In this document: in pieces, positions 26,342 through 34,505 of the stretch
Numbering within the stretch: position 1 is the first letter of the stretch
How the letters are laid out: every line of letters begins with the position of its first letter
Assembly (NCBI GenBank): GCA_023431405.1
Contig: JAEYVZ010000009.1
Location: 1 to 64,000 of the forward strand
Length of the DNA: 64,000 bases
From: Actinomycetes bacterium
GTDB lineage: Bacteria; Actinomycetota; Actinomycetes; Actinomycetales; Microbacteriaceae
Direction of reading: 5' to 3'
The notes under the pieces: generated by a model
Told to the model about the DNA's origin: nothing
What the model saw: only the letters and a program-made list of their open reading frames with translations
The model's database searches: none
Translations under genes and position numbers: made by a program

Positions 26342-27184
26342 TCAGCTCGCCAGGAACGCCTTCAACGCCTCATTGACCTCCTCGGCGTGCGTCCACAGCA
26401 GACCGTGGGGAGCGTCGGCGATCTCGACGTACTGCGCGTCGGGCACCGCTTCACGGAACCGGCGCGCGGTGACGTCGATCGGGAGGATGTTGTCTTTCGT
26501 CCCGTGCAGGATGAGCGTCGGCTTCCCGGAAGCGCGGACGGCTTCCACGTCGCTGCGGAAGTCTTCGATCCACGAGGGAACCACGGCGTAGGCGGCGACG
26601 GGTGCGCTGGAGATCGCGACGTTCCAGCTCGCCGTGACCGCTTCCTCGCTGATGCGCGAACCGAGGTTCTCGTCGAGGTTGTAGAAGTCCTTGTAGAACT
26701 GCGTGAACCACGCGAACCGGTCGTGCCTGGCGGAGGTGGCGATGCCGTCGAACACGTCGCGCGGCACACCCTCGGGGTTGTCGTCGCGCTGGACCAGGAA
26801 CGGTTCGAGCGAGGCGAGGAAGGCGAGCTTCGCAACACGATCGTGCCCATACCGCGCGACGTATCGGGCGAGCTCGCCCGTCCCCATCGAGAATCCCACG
26901 AGCACGACATCGCGGAGATCGAGTGTCTCCAGCACGGTGTTGAGGTCGGCGGCGAACGTGTCGTAGTCATAGCCGGTGTTCACCTTCGACGACTGACCGA
27001 AGCCGCGTCGGTCGTACGTGATCACGCGGTAGCCCTGCGCGAGGAGCTCGCGAGTCTGCCGTTCCCAGCTGTGGCCGTTCAGCGGGTAGCCGTGGATCAG
27101 CAGCACCGGCTGCCCCGACCCCTGGTCTTCGTAGTAGAGCTCGATCGGCGCGCTGTTCTCGGTGCCGACAGTGATGTAACCCAT
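26342..27184 (-). CDS. alpha/beta hydrolase, non-haem chloroperoxidase-like
   Basis: 280 residues. The nucleophile elbow is GFSMG with Ser99; HGYPLNG (31-37) forms the oxyanion region, Asp in GTKDNILP and His in DAPHGLLW complete the triad. This is the non-haem haloperoxidase/arylesterase branch, which usually acts as an esterase or perhydrolase. AGAGGA precedes the ATG; a frame 67 codons longer is discarded. It is 14 nt upstream of the response-regulator gene, so the two are probably co-transcribed. Confidence 0.85.
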   Translation of the reverse strand: MGYITVGTENSAPIELYYEDQGSGQPVLLIHGYPLNGHSWERQTRELLAQGYRVITYDRRGFGQSSKVNTGYDYDTFAADLNTVLETLDLRDVVLVGFSMGTGELARYVARYGHDRVAKLAFLASLEPFLVQRDDNPEGVPRDVFDGIATSARHDRFAWFTQFYKDFYNLDENLGSRISEEAVTASWNVAISSAPVAAYAVVPSWIEDFRSDVEAVRASGKPTLILHGTKDNILPIDVTARRFREAVPDAQYVEIADAPHGLLWTHAEEVNEALKAFLAS

Positions 27185-27375
27185 GACGTCGTCCTCTCGT
27201 GGTCTGATCCGGATGCCCGGCAGGTGATGCCAGTGAACACCGCTGGTGCGGAGCGCTGTCAAGCGTCTCCCATCGGATTCGCACGCGACAGGCGAGGTCA
27301 GGGGTTCCACAGGGGGACGTGACAAGGTAGGAGGGTGCTCCGCCTCGGTGATGGCATGACGACCCGAGGAGTTCC

Positions 27376-27810
27376 ATGAACGCACGGTGGGAGCATCTCC
27401 TGCACATCCTGATCGGCCGCATCCATCGGCACGACGACCTGCCCGACCTGCGGTCGCTGCCGAGCAGCCCCGTGGCCCTCGAGCGCACCCATTATCTGGT
27501 GAACGACCCGGAGCGTCGTGGCCGGGAGCCGCGCCGATACGTCCTCCGCACCGATCGGCGTTCGCGTCGAGGCGATGTGGGAGTCGCCGTGTCGTCGAAC
27601 GGTCGTGGCGTCGGGCACCTGCCGCGCGGACATGCTCGGGTCGTCGCCCCCCTGCTCGACCGCCTCGGCGGTGCGGCGGTGGTCAACGGTGCGGGCATGC
27701 GCGAAGGCAGCATCCGCCTGTGGATCGACCTTCCTGCGAGCGAGGCGCTCAGCGCGCTCGCCGCCGGCACCTCAGGCGACGTGCCGACGGCGTCCGACGT
27801 CGCCGCCTGA
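27376..27810 (+). CDS. hypothetical protein
   Basis: 144 residues, cytoplasmic, with no domain I recognise. Arg-rich middle and predicted mixed alpha/beta C-terminal half (VVAPLLDRLGGAAVVNGAGMREG). GAGGAG stands 6 nt before the ATG, and the gene has its own gap to the divergent hydrolase, which supports a real gene. Confidence 0.55.
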   Translation: MNARWEHLLHILIGRIHRHDDLPDLRSLPSSPVALERTHYLVNDPERRGREPRRYVLRTDRRSRRGDVGVAVSSNGRGVGHLPRGHARVVAPLLDRLGGAAVVNGAGMREGSIRLWIDLPASEALSALAAGTSGDVPTASDVAA

Positions 27811-27938
27811 CGCGCGGTCCGCAGCCTGACGAGAAGTTTTTTCCGCGACCTGCATCCAGCGGGTGCGTCCGACCGGAATACCTGTTAGGCGCCGGCGGCA
27901 GTCGTCGACGTGACTCTTCACATCGAAGGAGCTGGAAG

Positions 27939-28532
27939 ATGAACAGGAAACTCGCACTCGCCGTGGCGACCGTCGTGGTCGGGGCCCTCACCCTGACCGC
28001 GTCACCGGCCTCGGCTCACGGCGGTTCGAAGCCGTCGGGCACCATCGTCGACGTCGCCGTCGCCGCGTCCGGAGGCGGTACGCCCGACTCCAACCCGTAC
28101 GACTACGACCTGCTCGTGCAGGCGGTCCTCGCGACGGGTCTCGACGGGGCGCTGTCGGACACCAGCACGAAGTACACGGTGTTCGCGCCCAACGACCGCG
28201 CGTTCATCCGGCTGGTGACCGACCTCACCGGCAAGAAGCCGGCGTCTGAGGCCGAGGCGCTCACGACGATCACGACGGCCTTCACCGCCGACGAGATCTC
28301 GAACATCCTGCTGTACCACGTGGTCGCGGGAAAGAAGCTCGGACCCCTCAAGGTGCTGTTCGCGAAGTCGCTGACGATGGCCAATGGCGGAGTGGTCAAG
28401 CCCCGCGGAATCACGCTTCGTGATGAGACCCCGGCGCTGAAGGACCCGAAGCTCGTGCTCTGGGCGATCAACATCGGCGCGTCGAACGGTGTCATCCACA
28501 CGATCGACCGCGTGCTGGTGCCGGGATCCTGA
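27939..28532 (+). CDS. secreted fasciclin (FAS1) domain protein
   Basis: 197 residues with a Sec signal peptide cleaved after SPASA (residue 26). One FAS1 domain follows: YTVFAPNDRAF is the H1 box and LYHVVAGKKL plus NGVIHTIDRVLVP the H2 region. FAS1 proteins mediate adhesion; MPT70/MPT83 are mycobacterial relatives. AAGGAG stands 9 nt before the ATG. The gene is single and ends at a strong bidirectional hairpin. Confidence 0.92.
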   Translation: MNRKLALAVATVVVGALTLTASPASAHGGSKPSGTIVDVAVAASGGGTPDSNPYDYDLLVQAVLATGLDGALSDTSTKYTVFAPNDRAFIRLVTDLTGKKPASEAEALTTITTAFTADEISNILLYHVVAGKKLGPLKVLFAKSLTMANGGVVKPRGITLRDETPALKDPKLVLWAINIGASNGVIHTIDRVLVPGS

Positions 28533-28557
28533 CACACCGCAGCGAGTCCTGACGCGC

Positions 28558-28595
28558 GCGAAACCGGGGCCGACCCCAGCCGGTCCCGGTTTCGC
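28558..28595. terminator. bidirectional terminator hairpin
   Basis: GCGAAACCGGG (28558-28568) pairs perfectly with CCCGGTTTCGC (28585-28595), with a GC-rich loop, in the 85-bp gap between convergent genes. It can stop transcription from both the fasciclin and VOC genes. Confidence 0.75.
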
Positions 28596-28617
28596 CCGTG
28601 CTCAGGTTTCGCCGCGA

Positions 28618-29094
28618 TCAGGGGCGGCCGGCGTCGTCGGATGCGGCGACGTCGACGACCCACGTCACTCCGAAGCGGTCGGTCAGCATCCCGAAGCCAG
28701 GCGACCATGCGGATGCCGCGAGCGGCTCGATGACGAGCGCGCCGTCCTTCAGGTGAGTCCACGCGCGGTCCGCCTCGGCGAACGACGACGTGCGCACCGA
28801 CAGGAAGAACGGGCTGTCGGTGAGGGTCAGTCCCTGCTCGCGGCGCGTCGTATGCCGGGGCGTCCGCTCAGCTTCTGCTGCGGATCCCGGCACGTCGTAC
28901 GCCATGACCCGGAAGCCGGTGGGCGACGCGAGCTGACCGAAGAGGAGCCCCTCGGATCCGGGGGCGTCGGCGGGCATGCCCGCCTCGGCGTAGGTCACGG
29001 CGGTGAGATCGCCCCCGAACACGGAGCGGTAGAACGCGAGAGCCTCGCGGGCGGTTCCCGGCAGGTTCAGGTGCGTGGTGGTGGTGAGGGTCAT
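28618..29094 (-). CDS. VOC-family (PhnB/glyoxalase-like) protein
   Basis: 158 residues of the vicinal-oxygen-chelate fold, PhnB-like branch: LNLPGTAREALAFYRSVFGG at the N terminus and WGVT-like DRFGVTWVVDV at the C terminus. Such proteins are often assigned as metal-dependent dioxygenases or resistance proteins, but the substrate is unknown. It diverges from a WYL regulator across an 8-bp inverted repeat and is probably its target. Confidence 0.85.
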   Translation of the reverse strand: MTLTTTTHLNLPGTAREALAFYRSVFGGDLTAVTYAEAGMPADAPGSEGLLFGQLASPTGFRVMAYDVPGSAAEAERTPRHTTRREQGLTLTDSPFFLSVRTSSFAEADRAWTHLKDGALVIEPLAASAWSPGFGMLTDRFGVTWVVDVAASDDAGRP

Positions 29095-29151
29095 GAGGAA
29101 TCCTTCCGTCGGTGAATCGGCAGCTGCCGACGTCGTGAGTCTCACCGCCCA

Positions 29152-29172
29152 AGCGGACAGATCATGTCCGCT
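29152..29172. promoter_or_regulatory. inverted repeat, probable WYL-regulator operator
   Basis: AGCGGACA (29152-29159) and TGTCCGCT (29165-29172) are perfect arms around a 5-nt spacer. The site lies between the divergent VOC and WYL genes and overlaps the WYL promoter. Confidence 0.55.
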
Positions 29173-29192
29173 GTCGGGGTCAGAATGAGCGG

Positions 29193-30260
29193 ATGGCCGA
29201 CCCTTCGTCTCGGATGCTGACGCTCCTCTCCCTTCTCCAGGTGCGGCGTGACTGGCCGGGCCCCACCCTGGCCGCCCGGCTGCAGGTCACGCCCCGCACC
29301 GTCCGCCGCGACATCGAACGTCTCCGGGCGATGGGTTACCGCATCCGCTCGGCGAAAGGAATCGATGGCGGCTACCGGCTCGAACCAGGGGAGGAGCTGC
29401 CTCCCCTGCTCTTCGACGATGAACAGGCCGTGGCGATCGCGGTGGCTCTGCAGAACGCGGCGACCAGCGGGGTGCGGATCGCCGATGCGGCCGAGCGCGC
29501 CCTGGCGACGATCCGGCAGGTCATGCCCTCCCGGCTGCGCCACCGCCTCGACGGCATCCGCTTCGCCCCGGGCGGCGGGGAGGCGGCGACGACATCTGTC
29601 GACCCGGCGCTGATCGAGGTCGTGAGCGCCGCCGTCAACGGACAGCTGACGCTCCGTTTCGACTACCGCGGGGTGGTGGGCGGCGTGGGCGACGTGCCAC
29701 CGCGACGCGTCGAACCGCACGGTCTGGTCGCTCGCCGAGGTCGCTGGTATCTCGTCGCCTGGTGTCTCGACCGTGCCGCGTGGCGCGTGTTCCGGCTGGA
29801 CCGCATGTCGCCGCGGACGCCGCTCGGTCCGGCGTTTGTGCCGCGCGCTCTGCCGACGATCGATGCCGCGACCTTCGTCGAGGCTCGCACCAAGGGATCG
29901 GATGGCCCTGACGCGTGGCCCTGTGCAGGAACCTTCGAGGTGGCACTGCCGGCGCATGCTGTCGCGCCGTGGGTCGAAGACGGAGGGATAGAGCCTTCCG
30001 GGCCGCACTCGTGCACGGTCACGATGGGGTCGTGGTCGTGGACCGGTCTGGTCGCCGCCGCGCTGCGGTTCGATGCCCCCGTGCGCATGATCTCTCCCGC
30101 GGCTCTCGTCGCGGAGGCGGCGCGCCTCTCCGTGCGGCTGGCGGATGCCTCTCAGGACGCGGCGAGCTCCGGTGGCCAGACGACGGCGAACTCCTCGAAG
30201 ACGATGGGGTCCTCCTCCGACCATGTCGCCCCTCGCGCGGCGGCGGTGCGCTGCCAGTAG
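29193..30260 (+). CDS. WYL-domain transcriptional regulator (YafY type)
   Basis: 355 residues. The N-terminal HTH_11 winged helix (TLAARLQVTPRTVRRDIERLRAMGY) is followed by a WYL domain with RRVEPHGLVARRGRWYLVAWC and the WCX region. A CAGAAT hexamer 6 nt before the ATG suggests a leaderless mRNA. The last 36 codons overlap the convergent ASCH gene and have no regulator-like sequence. It probably controls itself and the VOC gene. Confidence 0.88.
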   Translation: MADPSSRMLTLLSLLQVRRDWPGPTLAARLQVTPRTVRRDIERLRAMGYRIRSAKGIDGGYRLEPGEELPPLLFDDEQAVAIAVALQNAATSGVRIADAAERALATIRQVMPSRLRHRLDGIRFAPGGGEAATTSVDPALIEVVSAAVNGQLTLRFDYRGVVGGVGDVPPRRVEPHGLVARRGRWYLVAWCLDRAAWRVFRLDRMSPRTPLGPAFVPRALPTIDAATFVEARTKGSDGPDAWPCAGTFEVALPAHAVAPWVEDGGIEPSGPHSCTVTMGSWSWTGLVAAALRFDAPVRMISPAALVAEAARLSVRLADASQDAASSGGQTTANSSKTMGSSSDHVAPRAAAVRCQ

Positions 30261-30667
30261 CGGCGGTGCTCCCGACGCCAGCTCTCCAGCGTGCCGTCGT
30301 CTTCGCCCTCAGCGGCCGCGAAGGCGTCGTCGGCGCTCGTGAACGGGCCGATTCGCACCGCTGTCGTGCGGATGACGATGCGCGGCGTCCCGGTGCTGTC
30401 ACACGCGATCCAGTGCGACCCCTCCTGCGGAATCTCTTCGGTACGGTCGTCGAACGCGGCGAGCACGTCGGCCGTCGCCCGTTTGCGGCCCGACATGACG
30501 AGATCGAGGAGCTCATCGCACAGGCGTGCGCTGTCGCCGAAATGGTCGACGGTGTACGCCGGGTCGGTCAGGGGAACGTCGGGGTGTGCCGCGCGGTAGT
30601 CGTTCCACATGGCGTCTGCAGCACGGACGTCGGGCGTGGCGACGGGGCGGGGGTGGTCGTCGGTCAT
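30152..30667 (-). CDS. ASCH-domain protein
   Basis: 171 residues. The ASCH core includes LDLVMSGRKRATADVL and the HWIACDSTGTPRIVIRTTAV segment, as in ASCH RNA-binding or nucleoside-modifying proteins (some hydrolyse N4-acetylcytidine). Function here is unknown. The ATG overlaps the TetR stop (ATGA), placing it third in the SRPBCC-TetR-ASCH operon. Its 3' end overlaps the WYL gene antisense by 109 bp. Confidence 0.8.
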   Translation of the reverse strand: MTDDHPRPVATPDVRAADAMWNDYRAAHPDVPLTDPAYTVDHFGDSARLCDELLDLVMSGRKRATADVLAAFDDRTEEIPQEGSHWIACDSTGTPRIVIRTTAVRIGPFTSADDAFAAAEGEDDGTLESWRREHRRYWQRTAAARGATWSEEDPIVFEEFAVVWPPELAAS

Positions 30668-31188
30668 GTGTGCGCTGCTCCGTCGTGGCTCGGGGTCGGC
30701 TCGAAAAGGGCGACCGCGGCGTTCCACGCGGCGTCGAGGTCGGCGTCGGGGGGAAAGCGCTGCGAGAGCTCCAAGTCGATCATCCCGTGCGCGAGCGCCC
30801 AGAGGGCGCGGGCGCGATCGATGTCGCCTCCGACGGCGTCGACGACGGGTCGCGCGGCCGCATCCTCCACGCCCGCTCCGATCCTGTCGCGCTGCAGGGG
30901 GATCTGCGTGGCCACCCGGTACATCTGCGGCGAGGCACGCGCCCACGCGCGGTAGGCCCGTGCGAGGGGCCGGATGCCGGTACCGGCCGCGTCGAGCGCC
31001 TCGCGCATGCTGACCAGTGCCCGCTCCTGCAGCGCACCGAGCACCTCGTCCTTTCCGCGCACGTGCTTGTACAGCGAGGGTGCCTGGATGTCGAGCGTCT
31101 CTGCGAGACGGCGCATGGACAGGGCATCGATGCCCTCTTGTTCCACGAGGCGCTGGGCGGCGTCGACGATGTCGTCGCGGCGGCTCAC
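30664..31188 (-). CDS. TetR-family regulator (WHG/TetR_C_13 type)
   Basis: 174 residues. The HTH lies at about 25-46 (MRRLAETLDIQAPSLYKHVRGKDEV); the C-terminal ligand domain is of the WHG type (ARASPQMYRVATQIP). The GTG start overlaps the SRPBCC stop. It most likely binds the two perfect 17-bp palindromes just upstream of the operon and represses both its own operon and the divergent NAD(P)-binding gene. Confidence 0.88.
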   Translation of the reverse strand: MSRRDDIVDAAQRLVEQEGIDALSMRRLAETLDIQAPSLYKHVRGKDEVLGALQERALVSMREALDAAGTGIRPLARAYRAWARASPQMYRVATQIPLQRDRIGAGVEDAAARPVVDAVGGDIDRARALWALAHGMIDLELSQRFPPDADLDAAWNAAVALFEPTPSHDGAAHT

Positions 31189-31634
31189 GCGGTGCGCTCC
31201 TGTGCGAGATGCTCCGACCGCGCCTTGAGGGCGTCGTTCATCAGGATGAAGCCGCGCTCGGTCCGTTCGAGGGTCGAGCCCATGAGGCCCACCAGTACTC
31301 CACGGAAGGTCTCGCTCTGAGTGAGGAGCGTGCCACCGTCCGGCGTCTCGTCGAGCACGAATGCGTGAGCCCCGTCGAAGATTCCCGGGATGCCGACCCT
31401 GCCGAGCCAGCGCAGTTCGCGCTCCGCCGCCACCGCCGTGACGGTCGGACGGAAGCGCATCGCAGAGGAGCCCGGAGGCTGGATCGTGACAGCGAGACGC
31501 TCGCCGCGTGACAGGTTTCCGGAGAAGGCGGTGATGAACGGGTTCCAGGCCGGGTAGGCGCGCTGGTCGGTGAGCACGTGCCACACGGTGGCGACGGGGG
31601 CGTCGATGCGGATCGAGGTGGTGATGGTCTTCAT
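31185..31634 (-). CDS. SRPBCC-domain protein
   Basis: 149 residues of the START/Bet v1-like lipid- or ligand-binding fold: ITTSIRIDAPVATVWHVLTDQRAYPAWNPFI at the N terminus is characteristic. Function is unknown; such proteins bind hydrophobic ligands. It is the first gene of the TetR operon, with the palindromic operators 37 bp upstream. Confidence 0.82.
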   Translation of the reverse strand: MKTITTSIRIDAPVATVWHVLTDQRAYPAWNPFITAFSGNLSRGERLAVTIQPPGSSAMRFRPTVTAVAAERELRWLGRVGIPGIFDGAHAFVLDETPDGGTLLTQSETFRGVLVGLMGSTLERTERGFILMNDALKARSEHLAQERTA

Positions 31635-31670
31635 GCGTGGGCGCTTCCCTCGTTTCGGATATGTCGTCAA

Positions 31671-31687
31671 GGCTAACACTGTTAGCC
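31671..31687. promoter_or_regulatory. TetR-type operator, 17-bp palindrome 1
   Basis: GGCTAAC-ACT-GTTAGCC has perfect 7-bp arms. It is nearly identical to a second copy 24 bp away, in the gap between the divergent SRPBCC-TetR and NAD(P)-binding genes. Confidence 0.8.
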
Positions 31688-31694
31688 ACGGGAG

Positions 31695-31711
31695 GGCTAA
31701 CGTCGTTAGCC
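31695..31711. promoter_or_regulatory. TetR-type operator, 17-bp palindrome 2
   Basis: GGCTAAC-GTC-GTTAGCC differs from the first copy only in the 3-nt spacer. Centre-to-centre distance is 24 bp, a little over two helical turns, so two TetR dimers could bind side by side. Confidence 0.8.
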
Positions 31712-31769
31712 GCGCAGCTGTTCCCGCGCTCCCGAAGGTTCTGGATGCGCCGGCGGGGATACTGGAGGG

Positions 31770-32393
31770 ATGAAGCTCATCGTGTTCGGCGCCACCGGCG
31801 GTGTCGGCCGCCAGGTTCTCACCCAGGCCCTCGCCGCCGGGCACGAGGTCACCGCCTTCGTCCGCTCTCCCGAAAAGCTCGGCAGGCTCCCCGGGGTGCG
31901 CGTCGTCGCGGGCGACGCCTTCGATGCCGAGGCGGTGTCGGCGGCCATCGCGGCCCATGACGCCGTCGTCTCCGCCCTCGGCTCCTCGCGAGGGCTCTCG
32001 CGCTCCGACGAGCTGCAGCGCATGACGCGCAGCATCGTCGACGGAATGGCTGCCCACGGCGTCCGCCGCATCGCGTACTGCGCCTCGGCGGGCATCGACG
32101 GGGAGCTTCCGGGAGTAAGCGGCACGGCGATCCAGTGGATGCTGCGGCACCCCCTGGCCGACCATCGCGCCGCGGTCGGACTCATCGACGCCGCCGGCCT
32201 CGACGCGACCATCGCGCGTCCCACCGGGCTCAACGACGATCCCCTCGTGACCGACTATCTCGAGGCTTTCGGCGGGCCTCCGCAGACGGGCCGCTCGATC
32301 CCGCGCGCGTCGGTCGCGCACTTCCTCGTGAAGGCGCTGGGCGACCCCGAGACCTACGTCGGAGCGTCGGTGGGGCTTTCCACCGCCAAGTGA
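31770..32393 (+). CDS. NAD(P)-binding oxidoreductase (atypical SDR)
   Basis: 207 residues. FGATGGVGRQV near the N terminus is the dinucleotide loop; VVAGDAFD and YCASAGIDG match NmrA/flavin-reductase-like SDR-a proteins. A GATACT hexamer lies 6 nt before the ATG. Divergence from the TetR operon across two operators suggests it is induced together with the SRPBCC gene. Confidence 0.82.
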   Translation: MKLIVFGATGGVGRQVLTQALAAGHEVTAFVRSPEKLGRLPGVRVVAGDAFDAEAVSAAIAAHDAVVSALGSSRGLSRSDELQRMTRSIVDGMAAHGVRRIAYCASAGIDGELPGVSGTAIQWMLRHPLADHRAAVGLIDAAGLDATIARPTGLNDDPLVTDYLEAFGGPPQTGRSIPRASVAHFLVKALGDPETYVGASVGLSTAK

Positions 32394-32431
32394 CGGGCTG
32401 ACGCCTGCCACCGTGCGGGCCGACAGACGCG

Positions 32432-32437
32432 TACGAT
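32432..32437 (+). promoter_or_regulatory. -10 hexamer TACGAT, leaderless start
   Basis: TACGAT lies 7 nt before the ATG of the FUSC-type gene, with no Shine-Dalgarno sequence between. Confidence 0.4.
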
Positions 32438-32444
32438 CGCGCAC

Positions 32445-33512
32445 ATGGATGCCCAGCGCGGTCGGGTGATCACCGGGCTCATCCGCGTGGCCCCCCGGCG
32501 CGGCGACCACCGCGTCGCGATCCGCGCCGCGCTCGCGCTCGCGGTACCGCTTCTCGCGCTGTGGGCCACCGGACGCGTCGACCTCAGCATGTACGCCTGC
32601 TTCGGCGCCTTTGCGAGCCTGTACGGGCGGCTCGACGCGTATGCCGATCGGGTGCGGATGCAGGTCGCCGCGGGCGTCACGCTGATCGTCGCGATGCTGA
32701 TCGGCACATCGATGGCGCTCCTGGCGGCGCCGGCGGTGGTGTGCGTCGTCGTGGTGGCCACGCTCGCGGCGATCGGCTCGATCGTCGCGTACCGGTGGCA
32801 CTGGCATCCGCCCGGGTCGCTGTTCGTCGTCTTCGCCGCCGGGGCGACGGCGAGCATCCCCGCGACGGCGGCATCCTTCGGTGACGTCCTCGTGGTGGGA
32901 GGCGCATCGGCTGCCTTCAGCGTGGCCCTCGCCGCGGCCATCGCCCTCGTGAGGAAGGGGCCGTCGGCGCTCCGGCGGCGGCCGCATCGCACGCCGCATC
33001 GCACGCCGCAGGGCGCTCCTGCCGCCTCGATGGGGCTCGCCGTGGGGATCGGAGCTCTGCTCGCGGGCCTTGCGGGCCTCCTCCTCATCGGTGACCACTG
33101 GTACTGGGCGATGGTCGCGGCGGTGGCGGCACTGGGTGGGGCCCAGCTGTCGGCCAGGGTCGTGCGGGGCCTCCAGAGGCTCATCGGCACGCTCGTGGGC
33201 GTCGTGATCGCCGCCGGCATCCTCGCCCTCGACCTGCCGCCGCTGGCGACCTTGGCGATGGCCGTGCTCCTGCGAGCGGGAGCCGAGCTCTACATCAACC
33301 GCAATTACGGGCTTGCGATGATCTTCGTCACGCCGTTGGCGCTCGTCATGGTCGAACTGGCCGATCCGGTCGATCCCGGCGTGCTGCTGCGCGACCGTGC
33401 GCTCGATACCGCGATCGGTGTCGCCGTGGGGACGGCGGTCGCCGTGGTCTCGGCGTGGTGGCGCGGGCGCGCCGAGCGGGTGGACCGACCCGATGTCGCC
33501 GCGCGTCCGTAG
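32445..33512 (+). CDS. FUSC-family integral membrane protein
   Basis: 355 residues in two halves. Each half has clustered membrane helices (about 25-165 and 195-335), separated by a basic cytoplasmic stretch containing a short 12-bp DNA duplication (HRTPHRTP). The pattern is that of FUSC/aromatic-acid exporter-like proteins (YhfK/AaeB relatives), though short of the large cytoplasmic domain. Substrate unknown. Confidence 0.78.
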   Translation: MDAQRGRVITGLIRVAPRRGDHRVAIRAALALAVPLLALWATGRVDLSMYACFGAFASLYGRLDAYADRVRMQVAAGVTLIVAMLIGTSMALLAAPAVVCVVVVATLAAIGSIVAYRWHWHPPGSLFVVFAAGATASIPATAASFGDVLVVGGASAAFSVALAAAIALVRKGPSALRRRPHRTPHRTPQGAPAASMGLAVGIGALLAGLAGLLLIGDHWYWAMVAAVAALGGAQLSARVVRGLQRLIGTLVGVVIAAGILALDLPPLATLAMAVLLRAGAELYINRNYGLAMIFVTPLALVMVELADPVDPGVLLRDRALDTAIGVAVGTAVAVVSAWWRGRAERVDRPDVAARP

Positions 33513-33515
33513 GCT
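33510..33515 (+). promoter_or_regulatory. -10 hexamer TAGGCT, leaderless start
   Basis: TAGGCT lies 6 nt before the ATG of the aldo/keto reductase gene and overlaps the 3' end of the FUSC gene, so the reductase can be expressed independently. Confidence 0.5.
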
Positions 33516-33521
33516 GGGGGA

Positions 33522-34505
33522 ATGCAGCAGCGTCCTCTGGCATCCACCGGTCGATCCGTCTCGGCCATCGGCCTCGGCACCTGGCAGCTCGGCGCCGATT
33601 GGGGCGACGTCTCCGAAGACGACGCGCGGGCGGTGCTGGCGGCGTCCGCCGACGCGGGCGTGACGCTCTTCGACACGGCTGACGTCTACGGCGACGGGCG
33701 CAGCGAGACGATCATCGGGCGCTTCCTCGCAGAGCGCCCCGGGCACGAGATCACCGTGGCGACCAAGATGGGGCGCCGCATGGCGCAGCAACCGGCGAAC
33801 TACACACCCGAGAACTTCCGCGCCTGGACCGACCGTTCGCGGCGCAACCTCGGTGTCGACACGCTCGATCTCGTTCAGCTGCACTGCCCGCCGTCGGAGG
33901 TCATCGACGCCGAAGAGACCTACGACGCGCTCGACGAGCTCGTCGCGTCGGGGGCGATCGCGGCCTACGGCGTGTCGGTCGAGACGGTCGCGCAGGCGCT
34001 CTCGGCCATCGCCCGGCCCCATGTCACGAACGTGCAGATCATCTTCAACCCGTTCCGGTTGAAGCCGCTCGACGAGGTGCTTCCTGCTGCGGAGCGGGCA
34101 GGAGTCGCGGTCTTCGCGCGCGTTCCGCTGGCATCGGGGCTGCTCAGCGGCAAATACTCGTCGGCGACGCGCTTCGCCGAGAACGACCATCGCACCTACA
34201 ACCGCCATGGCGAGGCGTTCGACAAGGGCGAGACCTTCTCGGGCGTCGATTTCGAGACCGGCCTGAAGGCCGTCGCCGACCTCGAGCGCGCGCTGCCCGA
34301 GGGACTCACCCTCCCGGCAGCGACCCTCGCGTGGATCGCCTCGCGCCCGGGCGTCACGAGTGTCATCCCTGGGGCGCGCAGCGTCGCGCAGGCGCGTGCC
34401 AACGCGGCGGCGGGGGAGTGGCAGGGTGATCTCTCCGAGTTCGACGCGGCGATCACCGAGGTCTACGACAGGCTCCTGAGGGCTGAGATCCACCCGCAGT
34501 GGTGA
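33522..34505 (+). CDS. aldo/keto reductase
   Basis: 327 residues. The catalytic tetrad is visible: Asp51 and Tyr56 (FDTADVYGDGRSE), Lys82 (VATKMG) and His121 (LVQLHCP). A C-terminal NADPH segment IPGARSVAQARAN is present. It resembles YghZ/Tas-like AKRs that reduce aldehydes such as methylglyoxal; the substrate is unknown. Confidence 0.9.
   Translation: MQQRPLASTGRSVSAIGLGTWQLGADWGDVSEDDARAVLAASADAGVTLFDTADVYGDGRSETIIGRFLAERPGHEITVATKMGRRMAQQPANYTPENFRAWTDRSRRNLGVDTLDLVQLHCPPSEVIDAEETYDALDELVASGAIAAYGVSVETVAQALSAIARPHVTNVQIIFNPFRLKPLDEVLPAAERAGVAVFARVPLASGLLSGKYSSATRFAENDHRTYNRHGEAFDKGETFSGVDFETGLKAVADLERALPEGLTLPAATLAWIASRPGVTSVIPGARSVAQARANAAAGEWQGDLSEFDAAITEVYDRLLRAEIHPQW

Noticed and set aside
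27290..27325. A possible sixth DosR box near GGGGGACGTGACAAGG upstream of the hypothetical gene at 27376
   Set aside because: The second half-site does not match, so it is not distinguishable from chance.
27870..27900. A possible ECF-sigma promoter (GGAAT) before the fasciclin gene
   Set aside because: No -10 element stands at the right distance.
32980..33012. 12-bp direct repeat in the FUSC gene as a mobile-element footprint
   Set aside because: It is a simple in-frame duplication in a linker, with no flanking inverted repeats or transposase.
31185..34493. A 1102-codon open frame on the minus strand
   Set aside because: It is antisense to the aldo/keto reductase, FUSC and SDR genes; only the last 150 codons encode the SRPBCC protein.
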